DNA of 64,000 bases, from NCBI GenBank assembly GCA_048595745.1, contig CP184361.1. One strand, 5' to 3'. The notes below the pieces were generated by a model, which was not told where the DNA came from, searched no databases, and was given only the letters and a program-made list of their open reading frames with translations. A program made the translations under genes and the position numbers. The DNA is from Aquipseudomonas alcaligenes_A. GTDB taxonomy: Bacteria > Pseudomonadota > Gammaproteobacteria > Pseudomonadales > Pseudomonadaceae. Positions 24,382 through 34,104 of the stretch are shown piece by piece (position 1 is the stretch's first letter; each line of letters starts with the position of its first letter).

Positions 24382-25611
24382 ATGACCGACACCCTGATCA
24401 AGGTCGACCTCAACCAGGCCGCCACCGAGAACGAACAAGTCCACAACCGCTGGCACCCGGACATCCCGATGGCCTGCTGGGTCAAGCCCGGCGACGACTT
24501 CATCCTGGAAACCTACGACTGGACCGGCGGCGCGATCAAGAACGACAACGACGCCAGCGACGTGCGCGACGTCGATCTGTCCACCGTGCACTACCTGTCC
24601 GGCCCGGTGGGCGTGCATGGCGCCGAGCCAGGCGACCTGCTGGTGGTCGACCTGCTCGACATCGGCGCCAAGCCGGACTCGCTGTGGGGTTTCAACGGCT
24701 TCTTCTCGAAGAACAACGGCGGCGGCTTCCTTACCGACCACTTCCCGTCGGCGCAGAAGGCCATCTGGGACTTCAAGGGCATGTTCACCAGCAGCCGGCA
24801 TATCCCGGGCGTGAACTTCGCCGGCCTGATCCACCCCGGCCTGATCGGCTGCCTGCCGGACCACAAAATGCTCGCCGAGTGGAACAAGCGCGAGCAGGAG
24901 CTGATCGACACCAACCCGACCCGCGTGCCGCCGCTGGCCAACCCGCCGATGGCACCGACCGCGCACATGGGCAAGCTCACCGGCGCCGCCCGCGACATGG
25001 CCGCTGCCACCGGCGCGCGTACCGTGCCGCCGCGCGAGCATGGCGGCAACTGCGACATCAAGGACCTGTCGCGCGGCTCGAAAATCTTCTTCCCGGTCTA
25101 TGTCGACGGTGCAGGTCTGTCGGTGGGCGACCTGCACTTCAGCCAGGGCGACGGCGAGATCACCTTCTGCGGTGCCATCGAAATGGCCGGCTGGGTGCAC
25201 ATGAAAGTCGAGCTGATCAAGGGCGGTATGGCCAAGTACGGCATCAAGAACCCGATCTTCAAGCCCAGCCCGATCACCCCCAACTACAAGAACTACCTGA
25301 TCTTCGAAGGCATCTCGGTCGACGATGCCGGCAAGCAGCACTACCTGGACGTCAACCTGGCGTACAAGCAGGCCTGCCTCAACGCCATCAACTACCTGAC
25401 CAAGTTCGGCTACTCGCCGGCCCAGGGCTACGCGCTGCTCGGCTCGGCGCCGGTGCAGGGGCATATCAGCGGCGTGGTCGACATCCCCAACGCCTGCGCC
25501 ACCCTGTGGCTGCCGACGGAGATATTCGATTTCGACATCAACCCCAGCGCCAGCGGCCCGACCAAGTTCCTCGACGGCAGCATCGACCTGCCCATCGCCT
25601 ACGACAAGTGA
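24382..25611 (+). CDS. fmdA: Acetamidase/formamidase FmdA
   Basis: FmdA is a cytoplasmic amidase that hydrolyses formamide, and in some members acetamide, to the acid and ammonia. The 409-aa product starts at 24382 after AGGAG (24370-24374). It shows the family's N-terminal HNRWHPDIP and metal-associated DWTGGAIKNDN, the central HPGLIGCLP, the GARTVPPREHGGNCDIKDL segment and DLHFSQGDGEI. Length and motifs fit the bacterial formamidase of Methylophilus methylotrophus. There fmdA, fmdB and an ABC transporter (fmdDEF) form one amide/urea cluster. An ATG in the same frame at 24253 is rejected. Confidence 0.93.
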   Translation: MTDTLIKVDLNQAATENEQVHNRWHPDIPMACWVKPGDDFILETYDWTGGAIKNDNDASDVRDVDLSTVHYLSGPVGVHGAEPGDLLVVDLLDIGAKPDSLWGFNGFFSKNNGGGFLTDHFPSAQKAIWDFKGMFTSSRHIPGVNFAGLIHPGLIGCLPDHKMLAEWNKREQELIDTNPTRVPPLANPPMAPTAHMGKLTGAARDMAAATGARTVPPREHGGNCDIKDLSRGSKIFFPVYVDGAGLSVGDLHFSQGDGEITFCGAIEMAGWVHMKVELIKGGMAKYGIKNPIFKPSPITPNYKNYLIFEGISVDDAGKQHYLDVNLAYKQACLNAINYLTKFGYSPAQGYALLGSAPVQGHISGVVDIPNACATLWLPTEIFDFDINPSASGPTKFLDGSIDLPIAYDK

Positions 25612-25620
25612 TCCTCTCCA

Positions 25621-25643
25621 CCCCTCTCCCGTCGGGAGAGGGG
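25621..25643. repeat. Single CCCCTCTCCC/GGGAGAGGGG hairpin after fmdA
   Basis: CCCCTCTCCC and GGGAGAGGGG are separated by three bases. It is one half of the repeat pair seen elsewhere in this cluster and lies in the short fmdA-fmdB gap. Confidence 0.75.
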
Positions 25644-25665
25644 TCAGCGTCACGAGGAAATGACC

Positions 25666-26013
25666 ATGCCGATCTACGAATACGACTGCCCGCAGTGCGG
25701 CGACTTCACCGTGCTGCGGCCGATGGCCGAGCGCGACGAGCCCTGCGCCTGCCCGTACTGCGACACCCAGAGCGCGCGGGTGATTCTCAGCGCGCCGGGC
25801 CTGGCCACCTTGCCGGGCAGTCAGCGCCGCGCCCATGAAACCAACGAACGCGCGCGCCACGCGCCGCAGACGGTCGAGGAGTACGCCAGCAAGCGCAAGC
25901 ACCCGGCCGGCTGCAGCTGCTGCGGCCCGAGCAAGCCGGTCGAGCGGACCAAGGCCAATCCGCACGGTCTCAAGGCCAGCCCTTCCGCGCGGCCGTGGAT
26001 GATCAGCCACTGA
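25666..26013 (+). CDS. fmdB: FmdB-type zinc-ribbon protein
   Basis: This is a small protein of 115 aa with an N-terminal FmdB zinc ribbon, MPIYEYDCPQCG then CPYC (cysteines near 8, 11, 29, 32). FmdB was described as a putative regulatory protein in the Methylophilus fmd cluster, but its function is not established. The C-terminal half is basic and Pro-rich, with an extra CSCCG cluster near residues 83-88 that may bind metal. It starts at 25666 after GAGGAA. The in-frame ATG two codons earlier (25660) is less likely, because family members begin with MPIYEY. Confidence 0.88.
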   Translation: MPIYEYDCPQCGDFTVLRPMAERDEPCACPYCDTQSARVILSAPGLATLPGSQRRAHETNERARHAPQTVEEYASKRKHPAGCSCCGPSKPVERTKANPHGLKASPSARPWMISH

Positions 26014-26050
26014 CTTGTTTCCGTGCTGGGCTGAGCCCAGTGCGTTTCCC

Positions 26051-26117
26051 TGTAGGAGCGGCCTTGGCCGCGAAGCTTCTTGCATGGCCGACGTTCGCGG
26101 CCAAGGCCCGCTCCCAC
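26051..26117. repeat. Inverted repeat of the GTAGGAGCGGCC...GGCCAAGGCCCGCTCCCAC type
   Basis: Arms of about 23 bases (TGTAGGAGCGGCCTTGGCCG and its near-inverse) surround a 19-base spacer. This is a classical Pseudomonas intergenic palindrome and the third family in this cluster. It lies just before the amiE ribosome site. Confidence 0.82.
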
Positions 26118-26148
26118 GGCGTCATGTCTCAGCCAAACGGAGGTTTCC

Positions 26149-27192
26149 ATGCGTCACGGCGATATTTCCAGCAGTCCCGATACCGTCGGCGTCGCCGTCG
26201 TGAACTACAAGATGCCGCGCCTGCACAGCAAGGCCGAGGTGCTCGACAACGCGCGCCAGATTGCCGCAATGATCAAGGGCATGAAGCTCGGCCTGCCGGG
26301 CATGGACCTGGTGGTGTTCCCCGAGTACAGCACCATGGGCATCATGTACGACAAGGGCGAGATGATGGCCACTGCCGCGACGGTGCCGGGCGAGGAGACG
26401 GCGATCTTCGCCGCCGCCTGCCGCGAGGCCCGGACCTGGGGCATCTTCTCGCTCACCGGCGAGCGCCACGAGGAGCACCCGCACAAGGCACCGTATAACA
26501 CGCTGGTGCTGATCAACGATCAGGGCGAGATCGTGCAGAAGTACCGCAAGTGCATCCCCTGGTGTCCCATCGAGGGCTGGTATCCGGGCGACCGCACCTA
26601 TGTCTCCGAGGGCCCCAAGGGCCTGAAGATCAGCCTGATCATCTGCGACGACGGCAACTACCCGGAGATCTGGCGCGACTGCGCGATGAAGGGCGCCGAG
26701 CTGATCGTGCGCTGCCAGGGCTACATGTACCCGGCCAAGGAGCAGCAGGTGCTGATGGCCAAGACCATGGCCTGGGCCAACAACTGCTACGTGGCGGTGG
26801 CCAACGCCACCGGCTTCGACGGCGTGTACAGCTACTTCGGCCACTCCGCGCTGATCGGCTTCGACGGCCGCACCCTCGGCGAATGTGGCGAGGAGGAAAT
26901 GGGCATCCAGTACGCTCAGCTGTCGGTCTCGCAGATCCGCGATGCACGCGCCAACGACCAGTCGCAGAACCACCTGTTCAAGCTGCTGCATCGTGGCTAC
27001 ACCGGCGTGTACAACTCCGGCGATGGCGACAAGGGCGTGGCCGATTGCCCGTTCGAGTTCTACCGCACCTGGGTGCTGGACGCGCAGAAGGCCCAGGAGG
27101 ACGTGGAGAAGCTGACCCGTTCGACCATCGGCGTGGCCGATTGCCCGGTGGGCGAACTGCCGCACGCCGGCAAGGAACGTACGGCCGGGTAG
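26149..27192 (+). CDS. amiE: Aliphatic amidase AmiE
   Basis: AmiE hydrolyses short aliphatic amides (acetamide, propionamide) to the acid and ammonia in the cytoplasm. The 347-aa protein starts MRHGDISSSPDTVGVAVVNY and is nearly collinear with P. aeruginosa AmiE. The nitrilase-superfamily catalytic triad is exactly in register: Glu59 (VVFPEYS), Lys134 (YRKCIPW) and Cys166 (LIICDDG). The start at 26149 follows ACGGAGG, and an in-frame ATG at 26080 inside the palindrome is rejected. In P. aeruginosa amiE heads amiEBCRS. Here amiB follows but amiC, amiR and amiS do not. Confidence 0.97.
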   Translation: MRHGDISSSPDTVGVAVVNYKMPRLHSKAEVLDNARQIAAMIKGMKLGLPGMDLVVFPEYSTMGIMYDKGEMMATAATVPGEETAIFAAACREARTWGIFSLTGERHEEHPHKAPYNTLVLINDQGEIVQKYRKCIPWCPIEGWYPGDRTYVSEGPKGLKISLIICDDGNYPEIWRDCAMKGAELIVRCQGYMYPAKEQQVLMAKTMAWANNCYVAVANATGFDGVYSYFGHSALIGFDGRTLGECGEEEMGIQYAQLSVSQIRDARANDQSQNHLFKLLHRGYTGVYNSGDGDKGVADCPFEFYRTWVLDAQKAQEDVEKLTRSTIGVADCPVGELPHAGKERTAG

Positions 27193-27200
27193 GCTTGTCT

Positions 27201-27284
27201 CCCCTCTCCCCCTGGGAGAGGGGCCGGGGTTGAGGGGCTGCCTTATCGCTCCCTCACCCTGACCCTCTCCCGGAGGGAGAGGGA
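27201..27284. repeat. Palindromic repeat pair between amiE and amiB
   Basis: Two opposed CCCTCTCCC/GGGAGAGGG hairpins with GGGTTGAGGG and CCTCACCCTG flanks fill the gap between the two genes. They belong to the same family as 20101, 21209 and 23266. Confidence 0.82.
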
Positions 27285-27309
27285 ATCACTCCCCGCACCG
27301 GAGCCTGCA

Positions 27310-28341
27310 ATGCCCTTCGCCAACGACCTGCTCGAACACAACCGCCAGCGACTGGCCGAGGCGGCGCCGGCCAGCCTGCAGTCGCGCTTCCTGTTCGAGC
27401 CGGCCACGGTCATGGCCCTGCTGCGCGAGCGCATCGTCGGCCAGGATGCGGTGCTGGAGCAGGTCGAGGCGCTGCTCAAGGTGGTCAAGGCCGACATCGG
27501 CGAGCGCGAGCGGCCGCTGTCGGTCAATCTGTTCACGGGCCCTACCGGCGTCGGCAAGACCGAGGTGGTGCGCCTGCTGGCGCAGGCCATCCATGGTCGT
27601 GCTGATGCCCTGTGCCGCATCGACATGCACACCCTGGCCCAGGAGCATTACGCCGCCGCGCTGACCGGCGCGCCGCCGGGCTATGTCGGCAGCAAGGAAG
27701 GCACCACCCTGTTCGACGCCGAGGCTATTGCTGGCAGCTTCGGTCGCCCCGGCATCGTGCTGTTTGATGAACTGGAGAAGGCCAGCCCCGAGGTGCTGCG
27801 CAGCCTGCTCGGCGTGCTGGAGAACGGCCGCCTGACCCTCACCGCCGGCAGCCGCACCCTGGACTTCCGCAACAGCCTGATCTTCATGACCAGCAACGTC
27901 GGCGCCCAGCCGGTGCAGCGCCTGCGCGAACGCTTCGCGCGTGGCTGGCGGCGCTGGCTGGGCCTGCGCGCCGACGAGGCCGGTGAGCGCGAACGAGCGC
28001 TCACGCGCAGCTTCGACCCGGAGTTTCTCAACCGCATCGACCGCATCCTTGATTTCCAGAGTCTCGACGACGACTGGCTGCAGGCGCTGCTGGAGATCGA
28101 GCTGAGCAAGCTCAACCAGCGCCTGGGCCGCCAGGGCCGCTCGCTGTGGCTGGAGGAGGGCGCGGTGCAGTGGCTGTGCCGCGCCCACGACGCACGCTAC
28201 GGCGCCCGTGCATTGGCGCGCCGGGTGCGTACCGAGCTGGAGCCGGCGATTGCCGACTGCCTGCTGCGCGACCCGGCGGCGATCCGTCTGCGCGCGCAAG
28301 TCACTGACGATGGGTTGTGCGTGGTGGTCGAGCACGACTGA
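27310..28341 (+). CDS. amiB: AAA+ ATPase, AmiB-like (ClpB-type)
   Basis: This is a single-ring AAA+ ATPase of 343 aa resembling the second ATPase domain of ClpA/ClpB. It has Walker A GPTGVGKT near residue 78, pore-loop segment GAPPGYVG, Walker B VLFDELEKA, sensor-1 MTSNVG, Arg finger FDPEFLNRID and a C-terminal small domain (RYGARALARRV). The N-terminus (MPFANDLLEHNRQRL) and position directly after amiE match AmiB of P. aeruginosa, an ATPase of unclear function required for full use of the amidase system. The symbol rests on family and context. Confidence 0.8.
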   Translation: MPFANDLLEHNRQRLAEAAPASLQSRFLFEPATVMALLRERIVGQDAVLEQVEALLKVVKADIGERERPLSVNLFTGPTGVGKTEVVRLLAQAIHGRADALCRIDMHTLAQEHYAAALTGAPPGYVGSKEGTTLFDAEAIAGSFGRPGIVLFDELEKASPEVLRSLLGVLENGRLTLTAGSRTLDFRNSLIFMTSNVGAQPVQRLRERFARGWRRWLGLRADEAGERERALTRSFDPEFLNRIDRILDFQSLDDDWLQALLEIELSKLNQRLGRQGRSLWLEEGAVQWLCRAHDARYGARALARRVRTELEPAIADCLLRDPAAIRLRAQVTDDGLCVVVEHD

Positions 28342-28385
28342 ACGAACGGTTAAACTGGCAGCTTTCCGCTTCCGGTTGCTCCGCC

Positions 28386-29717
<1,332 letters not shown>

Positions 29718-29720
29718 CGG

Positions 29721-30173
29721 CTACTGGGGCGTGGTCTGGCGCAGCTGCGCCTCGGCCGCCTCGGTGACGTCGTAGATCATCAGGCAGACGTGCTCGACCT
29801 CGCGCCCGGCGGCGGCCAGCGGCATGATGGTGAGGTTCTGGTACATGAAGTCGGCCTGCCCGGTGATCGGCCGATAGGTCTCGAAGCGCAACAGGTAGGG
29901 GCGCTGCTGCCACAGGCTGAAGGCGCGGGTACCCAGGCGCAGCACGGTACCGACCTTGCGCTCCAGCCAGACCCGGTCGATCTCCGGGAACAGCTGGAAC
30001 AGGCTGCGCCCCTGCACCTGGTCGGCGCCCAGGCCCGAGTGGTTCTCCATGAAGCTGTTCCACACTTCCACGCGGAAGTTGCGGTCCATCACCAATACGC
30101 CAACATCCAGGCACTGGACGATATCCAGCAGCCAGTGCAGTTCGCGCATGTCGATCTGGGCTTCACCGGCCAT
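29721..30173 (-). CDS. Single PAS-domain protein
   Basis: This 150-aa cytoplasmic protein consists of one PAS domain (about residues 10-135), with GVLVMDRNFRVEVWNSFMENHSG as the PAS core strand and a C-terminal helix rich in Ala/Glu/Gln. It has no output domain, so it would act by protein-protein contact. It is last in a four-gene minus-strand operon after the REC-CheC gene (3-bp gap). I infer that it modulates the upstream signalling proteins. The ligand is unknown and no cofactor-binding Cys of the LOV type is seen. Confidence 0.85.
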   Translation of the reverse strand: MAGEAQIDMRELHWLLDIVQCLDVGVLVMDRNFRVEVWNSFMENHSGLGADQVQGRSLFQLFPEIDRVWLERKVGTVLRLGTRAFSLWQQRPYLLRFETYRPITGQADFMYQNLTIMPLAAAGREVEHVCLMIYDVTEAAEAQLRQTTPQ

Positions 30174-30176
30174 GTT

Positions 30177-31196
30177 CTACTCCATCAGGTACTGGATCTT
30201 GGCTGTCAGCCGCGGAATCGAGTTCTCGGTGAACAGCAGCAGCAGGTCGAAGTTCACTTTGTGGTTTTCCAGTCCGTAGCTGATTTCCACCGCGAGGGTT
30301 TTGCGCCAGCGCGCGCCGTTGAACTGGATCAGCTCATCGATGCTGCGCGCGTGCTGGCCGAGCAACTGCGGATGTCCCTGGGAAAAGCGGATGTCGAGCT
30401 GCTCGGCGATACCGGACAGACAGGCGCCGATGAGGATGCTGGCCAGGTCCATCAGCATTTCCGAAGTGGCAGCATCGCTGCCGGTGCGCAGCCCCAACAG
30501 GTGGGCGATGTCGGCGACCTGCGAGTCATGGAACAGCAGCAGGGCCTCGCCAGCAATGGCCTCGCCGACGAACCCCTGGCACACCGCGCTGAGCTGCTCG
30601 CCGCGGTTGGCGTCGGTCAGGGCCATGTGCAGCTCACTGGCTTCAAAGATGTTCACGGCGGGGATTGGCAGCTGTACGAATACCCCCAGTTCCTCGGCCA
30701 ACAGCGCGGCGGCGCGGCCCATGGCTACGTTGCTGACCTCGCGCAGGGCATCGCGGAAGCCGACCTTGGGCGTCGGCGCGGCGGTGGGGACGACGGGCTC
30801 GATGTCCGCTGCCGTGGCTGTCAGCTGCAGCAAGCCCAGTTCGTCGAGGGTGGCGCGTAGTGTCTCGGCCGGTGCTGGCTTGCGTACGAATGCCAGCGCC
30901 CCCAGCTCGGTCACGCGGCGCCGCGCCTCTTCCTGCACGTCTCCCGAAACCACGATGATGCGGCAGGCATGCCCTTCTTCGCGCACCTGGGCCAGTACCT
31001 GGTAGCCATCCATCACCGGCATGGTCAGGTCGAGCAGCACGACCTCGCCCAAGCCCTGGCGGATGGCGGCCATGGCCTCCTCGCCCTGGCTGGCCTGGGT
31101 GATGTTCACCGGCCATTCGGGGGGCAGGGCGCGGATCAGTTGCTTGCGCGCCATGGCGGAGTCGTCGCAGACCAGCAGTGGAATCAATGGAGTCAC
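30177..31196 (-). CDS. Response regulator with a CheC-like phosphatase domain
   Basis: This is a 339-aa fusion of a receiver domain (residues about 5-125; acidic pair CDDSAM, phospho-Asp in LLDLTMPVMDG, Lys in VRKPA) with a CheC/CheX-like domain (about 145-339). The first CheC active-site motif ExxN is present (LREVSNVAMGR). The second is degenerate (DLASILIG), so one phosphatase site may be intact. CheC proteins dephosphorylate CheY-type regulators. It sits between a diguanylate cyclase and a PAS protein, suggesting a local phospho-relay or chemotaxis cross-talk module. Confidence 0.87.
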   Translation of the reverse strand: MTPLIPLLVCDDSAMARKQLIRALPPEWPVNITQASQGEEAMAAIRQGLGEVVLLDLTMPVMDGYQVLAQVREEGHACRIIVVSGDVQEEARRRVTELGALAFVRKPAPAETLRATLDELGLLQLTATAADIEPVVPTAAPTPKVGFRDALREVSNVAMGRAAALLAEELGVFVQLPIPAVNIFEASELHMALTDANRGEQLSAVCQGFVGEAIAGEALLLFHDSQVADIAHLLGLRTGSDAATSEMLMDLASILIGACLSGIAEQLDIRFSQGHPQLLGQHARSIDELIQFNGARWRKTLAVEISYGLENHKVNFDLLLLFTENSIPRLTAKIQYLME

Positions 31197-31230
31197 CCGG
31201 CAAAGTCAGTATCCGATAGCAAGCATAGAC

Positions 31231-32949
31231 TCAGTGCTGCTCGTTGGATTCATAGCTATAGGTATTACGGCCCGCATTCTTCGCCGCGTACATGGCGCGG
31301 TCGGCCTGTTGCACCAGGGATTCGATATCGTCGCCGTCGCGTGGGAACAGGCTGACGCCCATGCTGGCCTGGACCTGAACCTCGTGACCGTCGAGCAGCA
31401 TGGGCAGCTGGAAACGTTCGTGCAGCTTGTGCAGCACGGCAACGACCCGACTGGGGTCGTCGAGTTGTTCGATCAGAATGACGAATTCATCGCCCCCTAG
31501 GCGCGCTACCGTGTCGCTCTCACGCGTGGCCGAGCGCAGAAGGTTGGCGACGGCCTGCAGAACGCGATCGCCTGCACTGTGGCCGAGGCTGTCATTGAGC
31601 TCCTTGAAGTGGTCGAGGTCGACAAAGATCACCGCCAGCGGCCTGGCGCTGCGGCGCGCGGCCGCCAGGGCGTGCTCCAGGCGCTCAAAGAAGAAACGGC
31701 GGTTGGGCAGGCCGGTCAGCGGGTCGTGCCGGGCGAGGTGCTCCAATGCGCTGCGACTGCGCCCGAGCTCTTCCAGGTGCTCGACGATCTCTTCCTGCAT
31801 CTGTACCAGGCTGCGTGCCAACTGGCCCAGCTCGTCCTGACGCTGTACAGGCAGCGGTGCGCTCTTGCGCTCGCGTGCGAACTGCTGGACGGCCAGGTTG
31901 ATGCTCGTGAGCGAACGCGTCAGTGCTCGTGAGGCGATGGAGGCGATCACTACGGCCAGCAGGCTGGCGAATATCACCACCTGGATGATGAGGCTGCCAA
32001 GCCGGTTGCTCTCCTTGAGCACATACTCTTCCGGCTGTGCCAGGCCGAGTACCACGAAGCTTTCGGCATTGCCGGGGTTGGTGGTGAGGCGCACGAAGGC
32101 GGCGACCAGGTCGCTTTTCCCGTCGTTGCTGCGACCAATCAGGCTGGAAACATCACTGTCCAGGAGCTGGCTGACGGCAGGGAACTCTTCCTGAAGGAAG
32201 ACGCGGCGCCCCTGATCGAAGCCGAAGGTGCGGCGCTGGTCGGGATGGATGAGCAAGTCTCCCCAGCGGTTGCTCAGGTACACGTGGTAGTAGGACGGCA
32301 GCTCGCCCTTTAGCTGGTCGAACAGCTGGTTGAGGTCGATATTGATGACGATCAGCGCATAGGCCTTGCCGTTCTCATCCGCTATTGGGGTGGACACGTG
32401 CAGCGTCGGCTGCCCTAGACCCGAGTGGGCACCGAGTTCGTGATTGATCACGATGGGCGAGAGCCGCACCTGGCCCGGAGACAGGCGCAGGGTATCGAAC
32501 ACATAGTCGAAGTGCCCCTTCTCCTGCAGTGCAGCGCCCTCTATGCGCAGTGGCTGTAGGCCGTCACGGTCGACCCGTACCTGTTCCAGGCCATGACCGG
32601 CGGCACTGATCATGCGAATCTGCATGTATTCGGGGTGGACCTGCATCAGGGTGCTGAATAGTTTCGCCAGGTCTCGCTCGGCGTGCTCGCGATCCTGCTC
32701 GCGGGTAAGTTGGGGCAGTGTTCTTCCCTGGGCGATACCCGCCAGCATGAGGGTGTCACGCGAGATGCCGTCGATATTGCCGCGCAGGTTGCGACCGAGC
32801 ACCTGGGTGGCCGTCAGCAGGTCACGTTCAGCCGCCTTCAGCAAGGTTGCGCGGCTGCTGCTGTAGCTGTAGTAGCCGGTCAGTCCACAGGCTAGAACCC
32901 CGAATACAGCCAGCAGGCTGCCCAGCTTGAAGGCTATGCCGAACCTCAT
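31231..32949 (-). CDS. Membrane-bound diguanylate cyclase with periplasmic sensor domain
   Basis: This is a 572-aa inner-membrane GGDEF protein making c-di-GMP. TM1 lies at about residues 10-30, a large periplasmic dCache-like domain at about 35-320, TM2 at about 323-345 and a HAMP-like linker at about 350-400. The C-terminal GGDEF domain has an intact active motif ARLGGDEFVIL and the inhibitory I-site RESD five residues before GGDEF. Catalysis with product inhibition is therefore likely. There is no EAL domain. The start overlaps the stop of the upstream binding-protein gene by 4 bp (ATGA). A periplasmic binding protein coupled to a cyclase resembles NspS-MbaA of Vibrio cholerae. That analogy is inference. 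Confidence 0.92.
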   Translation of the reverse strand: MRFGIAFKLGSLLAVFGVLACGLTGYYSYSSSRATLLKAAERDLLTATQVLGRNLRGNIDGISRDTLMLAGIAQGRTLPQLTREQDREHAERDLAKLFSTLMQVHPEYMQIRMISAAGHGLEQVRVDRDGLQPLRIEGAALQEKGHFDYVFDTLRLSPGQVRLSPIVINHELGAHSGLGQPTLHVSTPIADENGKAYALIVINIDLNQLFDQLKGELPSYYHVYLSNRWGDLLIHPDQRRTFGFDQGRRVFLQEEFPAVSQLLDSDVSSLIGRSNDGKSDLVAAFVRLTTNPGNAESFVVLGLAQPEEYVLKESNRLGSLIIQVVIFASLLAVVIASIASRALTRSLTSINLAVQQFARERKSAPLPVQRQDELGQLARSLVQMQEEIVEHLEELGRSRSALEHLARHDPLTGLPNRRFFFERLEHALAAARRSARPLAVIFVDLDHFKELNDSLGHSAGDRVLQAVANLLRSATRESDTVARLGGDEFVILIEQLDDPSRVVAVLHKLHERFQLPMLLDGHEVQVQASMGVSLFPRDGDDIESLVQQADRAMYAAKNAGRNTYSYESNEQH

Positions 32950-33983
32950 GGCACCTCCGCCAGAGGGGGGCGTTCGCCGGAAAGAATGCGCTCCCAGAGC
33001 TGCGCCCGGCGTTTGGCATCCTCCACCGGACGCAGCCAGATCATGCGCCCGGAGATGTCCATGCTTTCCGGTTCCTGAAGGGTATTGGACAGGCCCTGGC
33101 GCTCGACCAGGGCACGGCTCATCGGTTCCTCCAGGCTGAAGTCGATCCAGGCTTCGGCCAAGGCCAGGTTGCGAGCCCCGCGGCTGACTGCCCAGCAGTC
33201 GAGCCAGGCCAGCGCCCCCTCCTGGGGGAGGACATAGCCGACGTCCGCGCCGGCATCACGCAGTTGCTTGAGCTGCTGGCGCCCATAGTTGGCCCACAGC
33301 AGGGCAATGCGGTGCTCCCTGAACAGGCTGGCCGCCTCTTCGGGCAGCGAGTAGAAGGTCAGCACGTTGCGGCGCAGGGCGATCAGCTGCTCGCCGAGCA
33401 TCGGGAAGTCTGCTGCATCGATCTGGAACGGGTCTCGGCCGCGTGCCTGGCTGGCCAGCGAAAAGTTGTGGCTGCTGCCATTGAAGGCCAGTACCCGCCC
33501 CTGCAGTCTGGGGTCCCACAGGCTGGTGATGGAGCTGGGGGGCTCGGCGAACTGGCTGCGGTCGTAGATCAGCCCCGTTTCGGAGTAGGTATACGGAATG
33601 GCGTAGACCTTGCCATCGTGGGTGATACCGGGAATCTTCGGGTAGTCGCGGAAGCGCCACAGTTGCTGGGCCGTGCGGGGGATGCGTGCCGGCTGTAGCG
33701 GCTGCAGCAGTTTCTGCTGAACATAATGCTCGATCTCCGCCGTATTGGCGGCGATCAGGTCGTAGTCATCACCGTTGTTGCGGGCCAGCTTGCTGCGCAA
33801 GGCGTCATCGTTGCCGACCAGGGTGACTTCCACTCTGACGCCATGACGCTGTTCGAACTGCTTTACCAGATCGGCATCGGCGTAGCCCGGCCAGGTCAGC
33901 AGGCGTAATGACTGTTCTCCGGAGGCATAGCCCGGGGCCAGGGGCAGCAGTACGGCGAGCAACACCAGGATCGGGCGCATCAT
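32946..33983 (-). CDS. PotD-like periplasmic binding protein (polyamine-type)
   Basis: This is a periplasmic solute-binding protein of 345 aa in the PotD/PotF family, with signal peptide MRPILVLLAVLLPLAPGYASG. The mature part contains the family hallmarks LLTWPGYADADLVKQFEQ near the N-terminus, DYDLIAANTAEIEHYVQQKLLQPL, IPYTYSETGLIYDR and SLWDPRLQGRV. Start 33983 (or the adjacent ATG at 33980) is chosen for the signal peptide, and a longer frame to 34151 is rejected. No potABC permease or ATPase genes are nearby. Instead its stop overlaps a diguanylate cyclase gene, so it is probably a sensor subunit rather than a transporter component. Confidence 0.88.
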   Translation of the reverse strand: MMRPILVLLAVLLPLAPGYASGEQSLRLLTWPGYADADLVKQFEQRHGVRVEVTLVGNDDALRSKLARNNGDDYDLIAANTAEIEHYVQQKLLQPLQPARIPRTAQQLWRFRDYPKIPGITHDGKVYAIPYTYSETGLIYDRSQFAEPPSSITSLWDPRLQGRVLAFNGSSHNFSLASQARGRDPFQIDAADFPMLGEQLIALRRNVLTFYSLPEEAASLFREHRIALLWANYGRQQLKQLRDAGADVGYVLPQEGALAWLDCWAVSRGARNLALAEAWIDFSLEEPMSRALVERQGLSNTLQEPESMDISGRMIWLRPVEDAKRRAQLWERILSGERPPLAEVP

Positions 33984-34104
33984 CGAGGTAACCGGAGGAG
34001 GGGCGCACAAGCAGTGTATACGATGGCAAATTGCCCTGCTGCCAGCGTTTTCCGCGCTGCGTGCTAGCGTTTTCCCAGTCATCCACCGTTTGCGGGAGAG
34101 CGTC

